A stretch of DNA of 10,447 nucleotides from Cycloclasticus sp. (GCA_019090295.1 JAHRWG010000137.1:1-10447); one strand, 5' to 3'. Positions 1 to 7,923 are shown, numbered from the stretch's first letter. The notes: a model not told the origin generated them from the letters alone. Numbers and translations: made by a program.

Positions 1-232
1 AGCATTTATTGCCTTCTTATCCAGCCTTACCAATATTTCTTTTACCGCCGTCCAGTATGCTATTTTTAGCTCCTTAATGACTCTTATTCCAAAAGCATTA
101 GGTGGCTATTCTGGTGCTATGGTTGAACATATCGGATATGAGTCATTTTTCATCATGACGGCACTACTTGGCATTCCCGTGTTAATTCTTATCATTTGGG
201 CCAACAAGTACTTCAAGCTAGAACCCAATTGA
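1..232 (+). CDS. ampG: AmpG-like muropeptide MFS permease, C-terminal fragment
   Basis: The second frame is open from the window edge to a TGA at 230-232 and gives 76 residues, so the 5' part lies outside the window. It contains a run like LTNISFTAVQYAIFSSLMTL followed by IPKALGGYSGAMVEHIGYESFF and a last hydrophobic helix ending in a short basic tail. The polar TxxQYA helix, the (P)KxLGGxSG loop and the final membrane helix are typical of the C-terminal end of AmpG-family (PAT/MFS) inner-membrane permeases. These import anhydro-muropeptides for cell-wall recycling and indirectly affect AmpC beta-lactamase induction. The family call is from recognised motifs; another MFS member of the same subfamily cannot be excluded because only about one sixth of the protein is present. 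It converges on the DUF4426 gene with a 9-base gap and no visible terminator hairpin. Confidence 0.72.
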   Translation, partial: AFIAFLSSLTNISFTAVQYAIFSSLMTLIPKALGGYSGAMVEHIGYESFFIMTALLGIPVLILIIWANKYFKLEPN

Positions 233-241
233 ATATCGCCC

Positions 242-685
242 TTAATCTATGTAGAATTTCTGTTTAAAATCAAACGTTAACACTTTATCGCCTGACGTTG
301 GCTTTAAGGCCACCTTAAAGTTCAACTGCTCTTCATTTGAGATTCTAAACTCACTAATGTAATAAATAGCCTTACCCTCGGCTACTCGTCTAATTGTTAG
401 CTTTTTTGGCTGCCCAACAAGATTAATAGCATCCACATTCACTACCGCATTAACTGCTTGTGGCAAGAACTGCCCTTGTACTTTTTTCTTCTGCACCGAG
501 ATATTCAGCACCCCTTTGTACTTACTTCTTTCTATGCCATAAGCACTGGCCATTTCAGGCGGTAATGAGTCTGCGGTAAAGGCATTGTAATACACAATAT
601 AATCACCAAAATCATAAGCATTGTTGGCCACACTGTACGTGGGTAATAAAAACAAAAACAACAAACAATATTTTACAATGCGCAT
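242..685 (-). CDS. Periplasmic DUF4426 family protein
   Basis: This is a small secreted protein of 147 residues. The N-terminus MRIVKYCLLFLFLLPTYSVA is a clear Sec signal peptide with probable cleavage after the VA, leaving a periplasmic domain of about 127 residues rich in alternating beta-like segments. It resembles the DUF4426 family, often found beside metW in gammaproteobacteria; its function is unknown. The frame also has an ATG at 697, but I prefer the ATG at 685. It follows a GGAGAG ribosome-binding site with a 4-base gap, begins one base after the metW stop (TAATATG), and starts the signal peptide cleanly, whereas the upstream start would add MESN and bury the ribosome-binding site in coding sequence. 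It is the last gene of metX–metW–DUF4426, which suggests co-expression with methionine synthesis, but nothing in the sequence shows a catalytic site. Confidence 0.8.
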   Translation of the reverse strand: MRIVKYCLLFLFLLPTYSVANNAYDFGDYIVYYNAFTADSLPPEMASAYGIERSKYKGVLNISVQKKKVQGQFLPQAVNAVVNVDAINLVGQPKKLTIRRVAEGKAIYYISEFRISNEEQLNFKVALKPTSGDKVLTFDFKQKFYID

Positions 686-686
686 A

Positions 687-1289
687 TTACTCTCCATTAA
701 TTTGATACAAAGCCACTTCTCCGAACAAATTCGGCCACAGCCTCATTAGGGTGTCCGAACGATGCTCGTAATCGACAATATCTTTTTTTGAAATAAGCAT
801 CGAGTGTTCTTTACAAAACATCTCGAAGTCTTTGATCGTGCAAAGGTGAATATTTTGCGTATCATACCATTGCGCTGGCAACGCTTTTGATACGGGCATT
901 CGCCCCTTCGTTGATAAGTAGACACGATGCTTCCAAAGGCCAAAATTTGGGAACGTGATAATGCTTTGTCGACCAACCCTGACCATTTCACGCAACGTTT
1001 TATGTGGGTATTGTAGCGCTTGCAATGCCTGCGTCATGATGACGTAATCAAACGAGTTATCTGCAAACTCTGTTAGCCCCGCATCCAAATCCAGCTGCAG
1101 GATATTAATGTTTTTTTGCAAACAGCTAAGAACATTGGCAGGGTCAATTTCCACACCATAGCCTTTAACACCCCTGTTTTGTTGCAAGCTACCTAATAAC
1201 GCACCATCACCGCACCCTAGGTCTAGCACTCTTGAACCGGGCTTAACCCAGCCAAAAATCTTTTGCAGCTCTGGCCTTAAACCCTTCAT
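687..1289 (-). CDS. metW: Methionine biosynthesis protein MetW (class I methyltransferase fold)
   Basis: The protein has 200 residues, close to the usual MetW length. A SAM-binding motif [10 protein letters not shown], is at residues 21-29, an acidic residue ending strand beta2 occurs in GYGVEIDP around residue 47, and [10 protein letters not shown] at about 81-90 is the MetW-type motif following strand beta4. The family call is firm. MetW works with MetX in bacteria that lack MetA and is needed for full homoserine acylation in several proteobacteria; its own methyl-transfer reaction, if any, is not established. Its ATG overlaps the metX TGA as ATGA, a classical coupling arrangement, and its own stop is immediately followed by the DUF4426 start. 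It should be cytoplasmic, as there is no signal or membrane segment. Confidence 0.93.
   Translation of the reverse strand: MKGLRPELQKIFGWVKPGSRVLDLGCGDGALLGSLQQNRGVKGYGVEIDPANVLSCLQKNINILQLDLDAGLTEFADNSFDYVIMTQALQALQYPHKTLREMVRVGRQSIITFPNFGLWKHRVYLSTKGRMPVSKALPAQWYDTQNIHLCTIKDFEMFCKEHSMLISKKDIVDYEHRSDTLMRLWPNLFGEVALYQINGE
690..695 (-). promoter_or_regulatory. Ribosome-binding site inside the end of metW that sets the DUF4426 start
   Basis: On the minus strand GGAGAG lies inside the last metW codons and is followed by TAAT and the ATG at 685. It supports the inner start and predicts translational coupling, since ribosomes terminating on metW stop beside this start. Confidence 0.65.
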
Positions 1290-2425
1290 TCAGAAATCTC
1301 TATGTTATTCATATACGCGCTAAAAGCTGCAATATATTCAGCATTATCAACCAAAAATGCATCGTGCCCGTGGTTAGACTCAAATTCTAAATAACTGACA
1401 TCTCGCTTTGAGTCAGTCAAAGCCCTTACTATTTCTCTTGAACGTTGAGGTGAAAAACGCCAGTCTGTTGTAAAGGATGCTAAAAAGAATTGACTGTCTG
1501 TTTTGCTGAATACCGCCGCTAAATCCCCGCCTTCTTTTTCTGCAGGGTCAAAGTAATCTAACGCTTTGGTCATTAACAGGTATGTATTCGCATCAAAACG
1601 TGCCGCAAAAGATTCCCCCTGATAATGCAGGTAACTTTCTACTTGAAACTCAACGCCATAGTTATAGTTGAGTTGCTCATTTTTTACATCTCGACCAAAC
1701 TTATCCCCCATTGCATCATCAGATAAGTACGTAATATGCCCTAACATCCGTGCTATTTTTAAGCCACTGGCTGGTACAACCTTATGGTCATAATAACGCC
1801 CTTCATGAAAAGCAGGGTCGCTCATAATAGCTTGTCTAGCCACCGCATTAAAAGCAATGTTTTGTGCTGATAATTTCGGTGCTGAAGCAATAATAATCGC
1901 ATGCCGTATGCGCGTTGGAAATTGAATTGACCACTGCATCGCTTGCATGCCACCTAGGCTACCCCCTGCTACGGCAGCCCACTGCGCAATGCCTAAACTA
2001 TCCGCCAGTCTTTCTTGGTAATTAACCCAATCACTAACAGTGACCACCGGAAAGTCTGGACCATAGGCTTTGCCAGTTTTAGGGTTAATGCTCATAGGGC
2101 CTGTTGACCCTCCACATTGTCCGAGGTTCCCTGGTGATACGACAAAAAAACGGTTCGTGTCTATCGCCTTTCCTGGGCCAATGCACAGGTCCCACCAACC
2201 CGGTTTTGAATCAGACTCACTGTGGTAGCCAGCCGCATGATGATCGGCAGATAATGCGTGACAAACTAAAACAGCATTATCACCCTTCGCATTTAAAGAG
2301 CCGTAGGTTTCATAAACAATATCGTACTCATCTATTGTTTTCCCGCTAGCAAGCGTCAACGGCTCATTAAAATGAAGCGTTTGGGGCTGTATAACACCCA
2401 ATGAATTTGTAGCAAAATTAGACAA
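1286..2425 (-). CDS. metX: Homoserine O-acyltransferase MetX (acetyl- or succinyl-transferring)
   Basis: This enzyme of 379 residues activates the hydroxyl of L-homoserine with an acyl-CoA, the first committed step of methionine synthesis. The alpha/beta-hydrolase nucleophile elbow [11 protein letters not shown] places the catalytic serine at 156; the aspartate is 321 in TTDWRFSP and the histidine 354 in NHGHDAFL. The oxyanion-side motif SADHHAAGY (59-67) and [10 protein letters not shown] (101-110) are also typical. MetX proteins paired with MetW in gammaproteobacteria are often succinyl-CoA users although annotated as acetyltransferases, so substrate choice is left open. The start is TTG at 2425: a TAA stop lies directly upstream in frame, and the next in-frame Met is residue 111, beyond conserved sequence. 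The ribosome-binding site is weak (AAAGAA-like). It is the first gene of metX–metW–DUF4426 and divergent from the siroheme reductase. Confidence 0.94.
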   Translation of the reverse strand: MSNFATNSLGVIQPQTLHFNEPLTLASGKTIDEYDIVYETYGSLNAKGDNAVLVCHALSADHHAAGYHSESDSKPGWWDLCIGPGKAIDTNRFFVVSPGNLGQCGGSTGPMSINPKTGKAYGPDFPVVTVSDWVNYQERLADSLGIAQWAAVAGGSLGGMQAMQWSIQFPTRIRHAIIIASAPKLSAQNIAFNAVARQAIMSDPAFHEGRYYDHKVVPASGLKIARMLGHITYLSDDAMGDKFGRDVKNEQLNYNYGVEFQVESYLHYQGESFAARFDANTYLLMTKALDYFDPAEKEGGDLAAVFSKTDSQFFLASFTTDWRFSPQRSREIVRALTDSKRDVSYLEFESNHGHDAFLVDNAEYIAAFSAYMNNIEISE

Positions 2426-2469
2426 TTTATTCTTTTAAGTTATATTAATATTGGTTATTATTATTTTTA

Positions 2470-2475
2470 ATTATA
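2470..2475 (-). promoter_or_regulatory. Candidate metX promoter -10 element
   Basis: Reading the minus strand, a perfect TATAAT lies about 45 bases upstream of the metX TTG start in the 116-base divergent region 2426-2541. No good -35 hexamer is seen at 16-18 bases upstream, and the region is so AT-rich that chance matches are likely. If it is real, the 17-base palindrome at 2484-2500 would overlap the -35 position. Confidence 0.3.
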
Positions 2476-2483
2476 AGTGAATG

Positions 2484-2500
2484 TCTATATAGTATATAGA
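2484..2500. promoter_or_regulatory. Perfect 17-base palindrome, candidate operator between metX and the reductase
   Basis: The sequence TCTATATAGTATATAGA has two perfect 8-base arms around a central G. It lies 41 bases before the reductase ATG and 58 bases before the metX start, in the only intergenic space between the two divergent sulfur-related transcription units. Its size and symmetry suit a dimeric regulator. It does not resemble tandem MetJ boxes (AGACGTCT). The regulator is not identifiable from sequence, and the AT-only composition of most of the arms raises the odds of chance. Confidence 0.4.
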
Positions 2501-2541
2501 TCAATGCTTTATTTTAACGCACCTCAAACAAAGATAATATC

Positions 2542-4185
2542 ATGTACCTGTATAATGAGTTAGACCAAACCCTTGTCAACGAGCGTGTTGAGCAATATCG
2601 CGACCAAACCAAACGCTTTCTAAACGGTGAACTAACAGAAGAACAGTTCCGCCCATTGCGTTTAATGAACGGCCTGTATATTCAAACTCACGCACCCATG
2701 TTACGGATCAATATACCGTACGGCTTATTATCAAGTAAACAACTTCGCATGCTAGCGCAAATTTCTCGCCAGTATGACAAGGACTACGTGCACTTTACAA
2801 CTCGCCAGAACGTACAGTTTAACTGGCCTGCGCTTGAACAAGTTCCCGATATTCTAGCTGATTTGGCCAGTGTACAAATGCATTCAATTCAAAGTAGCGG
2901 CAATTGTATTCGAAACATCACCTCAGATCCTTTGGCTGGCGTTTGCGCGGATGAAATTGAAGACCCTCGGCCTTACTGTGAAATCATTCGTCAGTGGTCA
3001 ACCCTTCACCCTGAGTTTTCCTACTTACCACGTAAGTTTAAAATTGCTATCAGCGGCTCACCGCAGGATCGTGCTGTCACCCAAGTCCACGACATTGGCT
3101 TACACATGAAAAAAGATACCGATGGCAACATTGGTTTTGAAGTACTCGTTGGCGGTGGCCTTGGTCGAACACCAGTTATTGGCCAAACGATTGCTGACTT
3201 CATTGCTGAAGCAGATATTTTATCGTATTTAGACGCTATTTTACGCACCTATAACCGTTATGGCCGCCGTGATAATAAATATAAAGCACGCATTAAAATA
3301 CTCGTTAGAGAGACCGGTCTAGAGGCATTCAAAGCCCAGGTTGATGCTGAATGGAAAGATTCCAAAGGTGGTGAGCTAACCCTCGATGCTGCTGCCATTG
3401 AACGTGTTAAAGCGTTCTTTATTGCACCGAACTACTCTGTATCTGACGATAAACAGCTCAACAGCGACCTTGAAAAAAGTGGTGCCTTTCGCCAGTGGTT
3501 TAAACAAAACACTCGTGAGCATAAGCAAACCGGTTACCGTGTCGTGTCTTTATCATTAAAGTCACCTCACCGCCCGCCGGGCGATGTCACTTTCGACCAG
3601 CTCCAGTTAATCGCCAACTTAGCCGATCAATATAACCTTGGTCAAGCTCGATCAACTCATGATCAGAACCTCGCTTTTACTGATGTTAAAACTGAAGATT
3701 TATTCAGCCTATGGCAGCAACTTAACGAGCACCAGCTAGCCACTGCCAATATCGGTACGATCACCGACATGATTTGCTGCCCAGGTCTAGACTTTTGCAG
3801 TCTCGCCAATGCCAGCTCTATCGATATAGCCCAAGGCATCACAGAAACCTTCACGGATAGTGCTATTGAAACCGGCAGCCTTAAACTCAAAATGTCTGGC
3901 TGTATGAATGGTTGTGGCCATCATAGTATTGGTGAAATCGGTATTTTAGGTGTCGATAAAAAAGGCGAGCAATGGTACCAATTAACCCTCGGTGGATCAG
4001 ACACTCATGAAACAAAATTGGGTGAACGACTTGGCCGAGCCATTGCAAAAGATGATGTTATTAGCACCGTCAAAGACATTGTAAATACCTATAAACAGCA
4101 TCGTAATGATGATGAAAAATTCGCTACAACGTTCAAACGTATTGGCATTCAACCCTTCAAGGATAAAGTGTATGGCACTCGTTAA
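2542..4185 (+). CDS. cysI: Siroheme/4Fe-4S nitrite/sulfite reductase (CysI/NirA-like hemoprotein)
   Basis: The 547-residue protein has the two-repeat architecture of siroheme reductases: a ferrodoxin-like half near residues 40-115, then VHFTTRQNVQF (83-93) and SGNCIRNITSDPLAGV (119-134) contributing siroheme-binding arginines, VGGGLGRTP (203-211), and the second half from about 325. The 4Fe-4S/siroheme ligands are clear: C413 and C419 in CPGLDFC (CX5C) and C454 and C458 in CMNGC (CX3C). It catalyses six-electron reduction of sulfite to sulfide or nitrite to ammonia in the cytoplasm. The context (DUF934 partner, divergent metX) favours sulfite. No flavoprotein CysJ is present here, so the electron donor may be ferredoxin or lie elsewhere. 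The start is ATG at 2542 with a weak upstream purine run; it begins MYLYNELD as in close relatives. The gene overlaps the next by 14 bases. The cysI symbol follows common usage in pseudomonads; nirA is the alternative. Confidence 0.88.
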   Translation: MYLYNELDQTLVNERVEQYRDQTKRFLNGELTEEQFRPLRLMNGLYIQTHAPMLRINIPYGLLSSKQLRMLAQISRQYDKDYVHFTTRQNVQFNWPALEQVPDILADLASVQMHSIQSSGNCIRNITSDPLAGVCADEIEDPRPYCEIIRQWSTLHPEFSYLPRKFKIAISGSPQDRAVTQVHDIGLHMKKDTDGNIGFEVLVGGGLGRTPVIGQTIADFIAEADILSYLDAILRTYNRYGRRDNKYKARIKILVRETGLEAFKAQVDAEWKDSKGGELTLDAAAIERVKAFFIAPNYSVSDDKQLNSDLEKSGAFRQWFKQNTREHKQTGYRVVSLSLKSPHRPPGDVTFDQLQLIANLADQYNLGQARSTHDQNLAFTDVKTEDLFSLWQQLNEHQLATANIGTITDMICCPGLDFCSLANASSIDIAQGITETFTDSAIETGSLKLKMSGCMNGCGHHSIGEIGILGVDKKGEQWYQLTLGGSDTHETKLGERLGRAIAKDDVISTVKDIVNTYKQHRNDDEKFATTFKRIGIQPFKDKVYGTR

Positions 4186-4627
4186 AAACAAACAAATCAT
4201 CCAAGACAGCTGGCACCACCTAACCGCTGAACAAACCTCGCTGGCCAATACAATTGTTAGCCTGGACTATTGGCAACAAAACAAACAGGCGCTTATTTTA
4301 AGCAAACAGCCTTTCGGTTTAAAAGTAAGCGGTGACCTGCCTGCAGAAAGCTTTAGTGAAGCCCTTAAGCACGTCTCGTTGATAGCGATCGAGTTTCCTG
4401 TTTTTTCTGATGGCCGAGGTTACTCTTTGGCTAAAACTTTACGCGATAAGTATCGGTTCACTAAGGAAATAAGGGCGATCGGTGATGTGCTGCCTGACCA
4501 AGCGTTTTATTTAAGCCGCGTAGGTTTTGACAGCCTAGAGTTAAAAAGTGACCTGTCGGCTAAATTGGCCATAGAAAAGCTTGCCGATTTTAGCGTGTAT
4601 TATCAGAAGGATTCTGTCAGCCAGTAA
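4172..4627 (+). CDS. DUF934 family protein associated with sulfite reductase
   Basis: The protein has 151 residues from the ATG at 4172, which overlaps the last 14 bases of the reductase gene and follows an AAGG-type ribosome-binding site about 9 bases upstream. The frame is open further upstream to 4106, but that extension would lie inside the reductase gene and is not part of the family. The recognisable DUF934 signature is EFPVFSDGRGYSLAKTLRDK followed by IRAIGDVLPDQAFYLSRVGFD, roughly residues 69-117. DUF934 proteins commonly follow the single-subunit siroheme reductase in proteobacteria and are described as putative oxidoreductases or accessory factors for sulfite reduction; no activity is firmly established. 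It has no cysteines that could hold a cluster, no signal peptide and no membrane segment, so a cytoplasmic partner role is an inference. It converges on yibQ with a 9-base gap. Confidence 0.85.
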   Translation: MALVKNKQIIQDSWHHLTAEQTSLANTIVSLDYWQQNKQALILSKQPFGLKVSGDLPAESFSEALKHVSLIAIEFPVFSDGRGYSLAKTLRDKYRFTKEIRAIGDVLPDQAFYLSRVGFDSLELKSDLSAKLAIEKLADFSVYYQKDSVSQ

Positions 4628-4636
4628 CCATTAACG

Positions 4637-5437
4637 TTAGTCGTCTAGTTTTAACGCAGCCGCCTGTGTCGACAACCAGGTACGCGGCGCATTGATTTGA
4701 CTGGAAATAGGCACCACCTTAATATTTTCAGCTGCCAATTGAGGCAGCATGTGACGCAGTACCGTTAATGTTTCTGGGTGAGGATGGCCTATTGCAACCG
4801 CATGCCCGTTCTTTTTAGCTAGGCTCAATAAACGATTAAATTGCTGATGAATACTTGCCTCATTAATATCATGGTCTAAAAACACATCACGACGAATAAC
4901 CGGCACACCAACTTCATTGGCTACTTGCTCAGCAACCGATTTTTTAGACGTACGACTATCAACAAAAAAAGAACCTTTGCGGAGCAGTTCCGTCATAACC
5001 CAAGCCATATGTCCTGGGTGCCTTGTTAGCAAACTGCCCTGGTGGTTATTCATCCCTATCGCATAGGGCACCTTTGCAAACGCTTGCTGTAAAGCATTCA
5101 CCACACCAGCTTCTCCCATATCTATATTCAGCACACCTATTTCTGCTGCAAGCCCTAGCGTCGACTGCATAGGCATGTGCAACATCACTTCCTTACCCCG
5201 CTGGTGCGCATACGTTGCTAGCTTTTTAGCCTGTGGCCCGCCTGGTAAAATCGCAAACGTTAGGTCTCCAGGTAAATCAACCATCTCACGATCAATTTGC
5301 TCATGGTAGCCAATGTCGTCAATAATAATACTCACAACCGGCCATTGTTGACGACCCTCAGCATTGACGATCGTTGGCAGCAATACAGCCTGTATTAAAC
5401 AAGCTATACCGAACTGTTTAAGACGCTTGGCCGTCAC
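4637..5437 (-). CDS. yibQ: Divergent polysaccharide deacetylase family protein YibQ
   Basis: The 266-residue protein has a signal peptide (basic MTAKRLKQFG, hydrophobic core, probable cleavage after NA near residue 26) and should be periplasmic. The mature part matches the divergent polysaccharide deacetylase family (Polysacc_deac_2, formerly DUF610). It shows IIIDDIGYH with the Asp pair at 40-41, LHMPMQS with His 87, GMNNHQGSLLT with His 132, FFVDSRTS with Asp 160, and AIGHPHPET with His 218 and His 220. These positions resemble the metal and catalytic sites of NodB-type deacetylases, but the substrate is not known. The start is GTG at 5437, five bases after the ctpA TAG, preceded by AAGGTAGG-type ribosome-binding sequence; the next in-frame Met is past the first catalytic motif. 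It ends the gpmI–envC–ctpA–yibQ block, consistent with a cell-envelope role. Confidence 0.87.
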   Translation of the reverse strand: MTAKRLKQFGIACLIQAVLLPTIVNAEGRQQWPVVSIIIDDIGYHEQIDREMVDLPGDLTFAILPGGPQAKKLATYAHQRGKEVMLHMPMQSTLGLAAEIGVLNIDMGEAGVVNALQQAFAKVPYAIGMNNHQGSLLTRHPGHMAWVMTELLRKGSFFVDSRTSKKSVAEQVANEVGVPVIRRDVFLDHDINEASIHQQFNRLLSLAKKNGHAVAIGHPHPETLTVLRHMLPQLAAENIKVVPISSQINAPRTWLSTQAAALKLDD

Positions 5438-5442
5438 TCTAC

Positions 5443-6732
5443 CTACCTTAAAATATTAATGCCTTTAAGAAGGTTTAATGCTTCGTTGAGTGGGTAATCG
5501 TTACTCAAGGCTAGCTGTTCTTTTTTAGCTTTCTTTACCTCTTCGCTCCCCGATGGGTTGACTAGGTGTTTACTCAAATCTTTTTCTTTAACCGAAGAGA
5601 AATCATCATCTAGGCGTTCAAGCTTAACTTTCAATAAGCTAACATCCGGCGTAATACCTTCGGCTTGAATAGAGCGGCCTGAAGGAGTGAAGTATCTTGC
5701 TGTCGTCAACTTTACTGCCCCACCTTTATTGTTCTGTAAAATCGTTTGCACAGACCCTTTACCAAAACTCTGCTGCCCCATAATCACTGCGCGCTTATGG
5801 TCTTGTAGCGCACCTGCCACAATCTCAGATGCAGAGGCCGAACCACCATTCACTAACACAACAATTGGCGCACCTTTCAATACATCTTCTGGAGTCGCTT
5901 TAAAGCTCATTTTAGAGTGCTCAATTCGACCTTCTGTATACACAATTAATCCATCAGTTAAAAAAGCATCGCTTACTGACACTGCCGCATTTAATAAACC
6001 GCCAGGGTTGTTTCGTAAATCTAACACCAAACCTTTTAATTCTGCATTATCGGTTTCTTTTTTAAGCGCTGAAATCGCCTCTAGTAAATTAGCACCCGTA
6101 CGTGTTTGAAAGCTGGCAATTCGAACATAGCCATAACCTGGCTCTAACATTCTATTTTTCACACTAACAACTTTAATAATATCGCGTGTAATGGATATTT
6201 TTAACGGCCTCGTCTCACCATCTCGAATAATCGTTAAAACAATATCGGTGCCTGGTTTCCCACGCATAATTTTAACCGCATCGCTCAGCGTCATGCCTTT
6301 TACAGGCTTTTCATCTAACCTAATCACCAGGTCGCCGGCCTCAACACCAGCTTTAAACGCGGGAGTATCATCAATAGGCGTTATCACCTTTACGAAACCG
6401 TCTTCCATTCCCACTTCAATGCCTAAGCCACCAAATTCACCGCGAGTGCCTTCCTGTAGGTCTTTAAAGGCTTTTTTATCGAGGTAGGTTGAATGAGGGT
6501 CTAGCCCAGTTAGCATCCCTTTAATGGCATTTTCTAATAAATCATGGTCACTTATCTCTTCAACATACGATGCCTTAATTTGACCAAAAACCTCAGAAAA
6601 TGCCCGTAAATCGTCTAAAGGTAACGAACTTTGCGGCTCTTTCTCCGCCCAAACCATTCCACCAATGCTTAACATCACTCCACAAATAGCGCCAGCCGTT
6701 AAAACCGGTAATGTTTTGCGTAAAAAACTCAT
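5443..6732 (-). CDS. ctpA: S41 family C-terminal processing protease
   Basis: The 429-residue protein carries an uncleaved or signal-anchor N-terminal hydrophobic segment (about residues 8-29), so it acts in the periplasm. After a short helical region come a PDZ domain (about 98-180, with GLGIEVG and the MRGKPGT element) and the S41 protease core. The catalytic Ser/Lys dyad is Ser300 in GGSASASEIVAGAL and Lys325 in QQSFGKGSVQT, spaced by 25 residues as in the Tsp/CtpA family. DLRNNPGGLL (238-247) is also hallmark sequence. Such proteases remove or degrade C-termini of periplasmic proteins, including cell-wall hydrolases in some species. Placement between envC and yibQ fits envelope quality control. 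The ATG at 6732 has GGAG 6 bases upstream and lies 23 bases after the envC stop. The ctpA symbol is used for the family; the exact orthology to Tsp/Prc is not implied, as that protein is much longer. Confidence 0.93.
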   Translation of the reverse strand: MSFLRKTLPVLTAGAICGVMLSIGGMVWAEKEPQSSLPLDDLRAFSEVFGQIKASYVEEISDHDLLENAIKGMLTGLDPHSTYLDKKAFKDLQEGTRGEFGGLGIEVGMEDGFVKVITPIDDTPAFKAGVEAGDLVIRLDEKPVKGMTLSDAVKIMRGKPGTDIVLTIIRDGETRPLKISITRDIIKVVSVKNRMLEPGYGYVRIASFQTRTGANLLEAISALKKETDNAELKGLVLDLRNNPGGLLNAAVSVSDAFLTDGLIVYTEGRIEHSKMSFKATPEDVLKGAPIVVLVNGGSASASEIVAGALQDHKRAVIMGQQSFGKGSVQTILQNNKGGAVKLTTARYFTPSGRSIQAEGITPDVSLLKVKLERLDDDFSSVKEKDLSKHLVNPSGSEEVKKAKKEQLALSNDYPLNEALNLLKGINILR

Positions 6733-6755
6733 ATTAACTCCATTTTTTTATTCAC

Positions 6756-7922
6756 TTACCCAACACGGCCGTTTTTAACCTTCCGGCACCAACGGGTGGG
6801 GTTCACGGGTTTACCATTTTTTCTAATACCAAAATATAATCCAGGGGTTTTCTGTCCGCCACTCAAGCCAACTGACGCAATCACATCGCCCGCGGCAACC
6901 CAATCACCCACATCTTTATACAAGCCTTCATTGAAAGCATAAAGGCTTAGATAATTTGCACCATGATCGATGATGATTAACAAGCCATACCCACGTAACC
7001 AATCGGCATAAACAACTCGACCATAAGAAATAGACTTGATCTCGACGCCTTCATTTGCCTTAATTAAAACACCATCGTACCGCCCTGATTTCTTTACACT
7101 ACCAAATTTCTTCAGCAATGTCCCTTTAACCGGCCATTGCAATTGCCCTTTTTGTTTTATAAAGGGTTTGTTTTTTTGTTTATTAATAGGGATATCGTTA
7201 ACTGCCACATAGATATTTTGCAGCAAATGGTTTAAACGCTTTTCATTTTCTTTCAGCACCGTTAGCTCACTGGCCGACGAGAGCAGGTTTTTGCTTAAGT
7301 TAGCCACCACCGTTTTCTGTCGTTCTTTTGAAGCTTGTAAGCTGGCTTGCTGATGCTGCTTCACTGTCACCATGCTGGCTTGCTCTTTAAGCTCAAGGTC
7401 CAATGCCAGCTGAACCTCGGCCAGGTCTGCAATCTTCTTATCCAGCACCCTCACATTATCCAGTCGCACTTGGTTTAAATAACCGTAATACTGCAACATT
7501 CTGTTGACTCTTGCTGGCTCTTGTTGGTTTAACAGCATTTTTATCCTTTGCTGTTTACCCATTAAATACGCGGCTTTTAATTGCGCTGCTAAAAAACCTT
7601 TTTGCTGCTTAATGTCTTTACTCAAAGCTAAGCTTTGCTTGCGTAAACGTTGAACATTCTTTTGTTTCAGTAACAGCAATGCTTTTATCTGCCTTAACTG
7701 TCTGGAGCTCTCACTAAGGCTCTTATCTACCTTTCGTAGCTCTTTTTGCTCAACTGTTTTAAGCGACTGAGTTGACGCTATGTTTTTTTCTACCTTCAGC
7801 ATTCGCTCACGCAGCTGCTCCAGCTGCTGTTTTTTATCGCTTGCCTCTGAGGCTTGCACCCCAAGCACCCAGCCCATTAAACCAAACAACAAAAGCAGCC
7901 TTAAAAGCCTTGTTATATGCAT
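6756..7922 (-). CDS. envC: Murein hydrolase activator EnvC (LytM-domain, degenerate M23)
   Basis: The 388-residue secreted protein has a signal peptide with probable cleavage at VQA-SEA (24/25), a long Lys/Gln/Leu-rich coiled coil over about residues 27-235, and a C-terminal LytM/M23 domain from about 260 to 380. In that domain every expected zinc ligand is changed: YDGVL (282-286) replaces HxGxD, YAF at 328-330 replaces YxH, and GLYFG (361-365) replaces HLHFE. This is the pattern of EnvC, which does not cut peptidoglycan itself but activates septal amidases such as AmiA/AmiB during cell separation. An active peptidase is therefore unlikely. It begins 22 bases after the gpmI stop; its AAGG sits only one base before the ATG and lies in a hairpin described separately. 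No better in-frame start exists without losing the signal peptide. Confidence 0.92.
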   Translation of the reverse strand: MHITRLLRLLLLFGLMGWVLGVQASEASDKKQQLEQLRERMLKVEKNIASTQSLKTVEQKELRKVDKSLSESSRQLRQIKALLLLKQKNVQRLRKQSLALSKDIKQQKGFLAAQLKAAYLMGKQQRIKMLLNQQEPARVNRMLQYYGYLNQVRLDNVRVLDKKIADLAEVQLALDLELKEQASMVTVKQHQQASLQASKERQKTVVANLSKNLLSSASELTVLKENEKRLNHLLQNIYVAVNDIPINKQKNKPFIKQKGQLQWPVKGTLLKKFGSVKKSGRYDGVLIKANEGVEIKSISYGRVVYADWLRGYGLLIIIDHGANYLSLYAFNEGLYKDVGDWVAAGDVIASVGLSGGQKTPGLYFGIRKNGKPVNPTRWCRKVKNGRVG

Positions 7923-7923
7923 A

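Noticed and set aside
686..697. Longer DUF4426 start at the ATG at 697
   Set aside because: It would place the GGAGAG ribosome-binding site inside the coding sequence and put MESN in front of a complete signal peptide.
2426..2541. SAM riboswitch or MetJ boxes upstream of metX
   Set aside because: The expected leader is only about 40 bases with no paired core, and only one poor partial match to AGACGTCT is present.
4106..4171. Upstream extension of the DUF934 protein by 22 residues
   Set aside because: The extension lies wholly within the reductase gene, is not family-like, and the ATG at 4172 has a better ribosome-binding site.
4632..4639. TAACGTTA palindrome at the convergent DUF934/yibQ junction
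   Set aside because: It is only 8 bases, includes a stop codon, and lacks the stem length or U-run of a terminator.
5687..6487. Plus-strand open frames opposite ctpA
   Set aside because: They are antisense shadows of a strongly conserved protease gene, with no family resemblance or ribosome-binding sites.
6756..7040. Active M23 zinc peptidase
   Set aside because: All expected zinc ligands of the LytM domain are replaced, which fits the non-catalytic activator EnvC.
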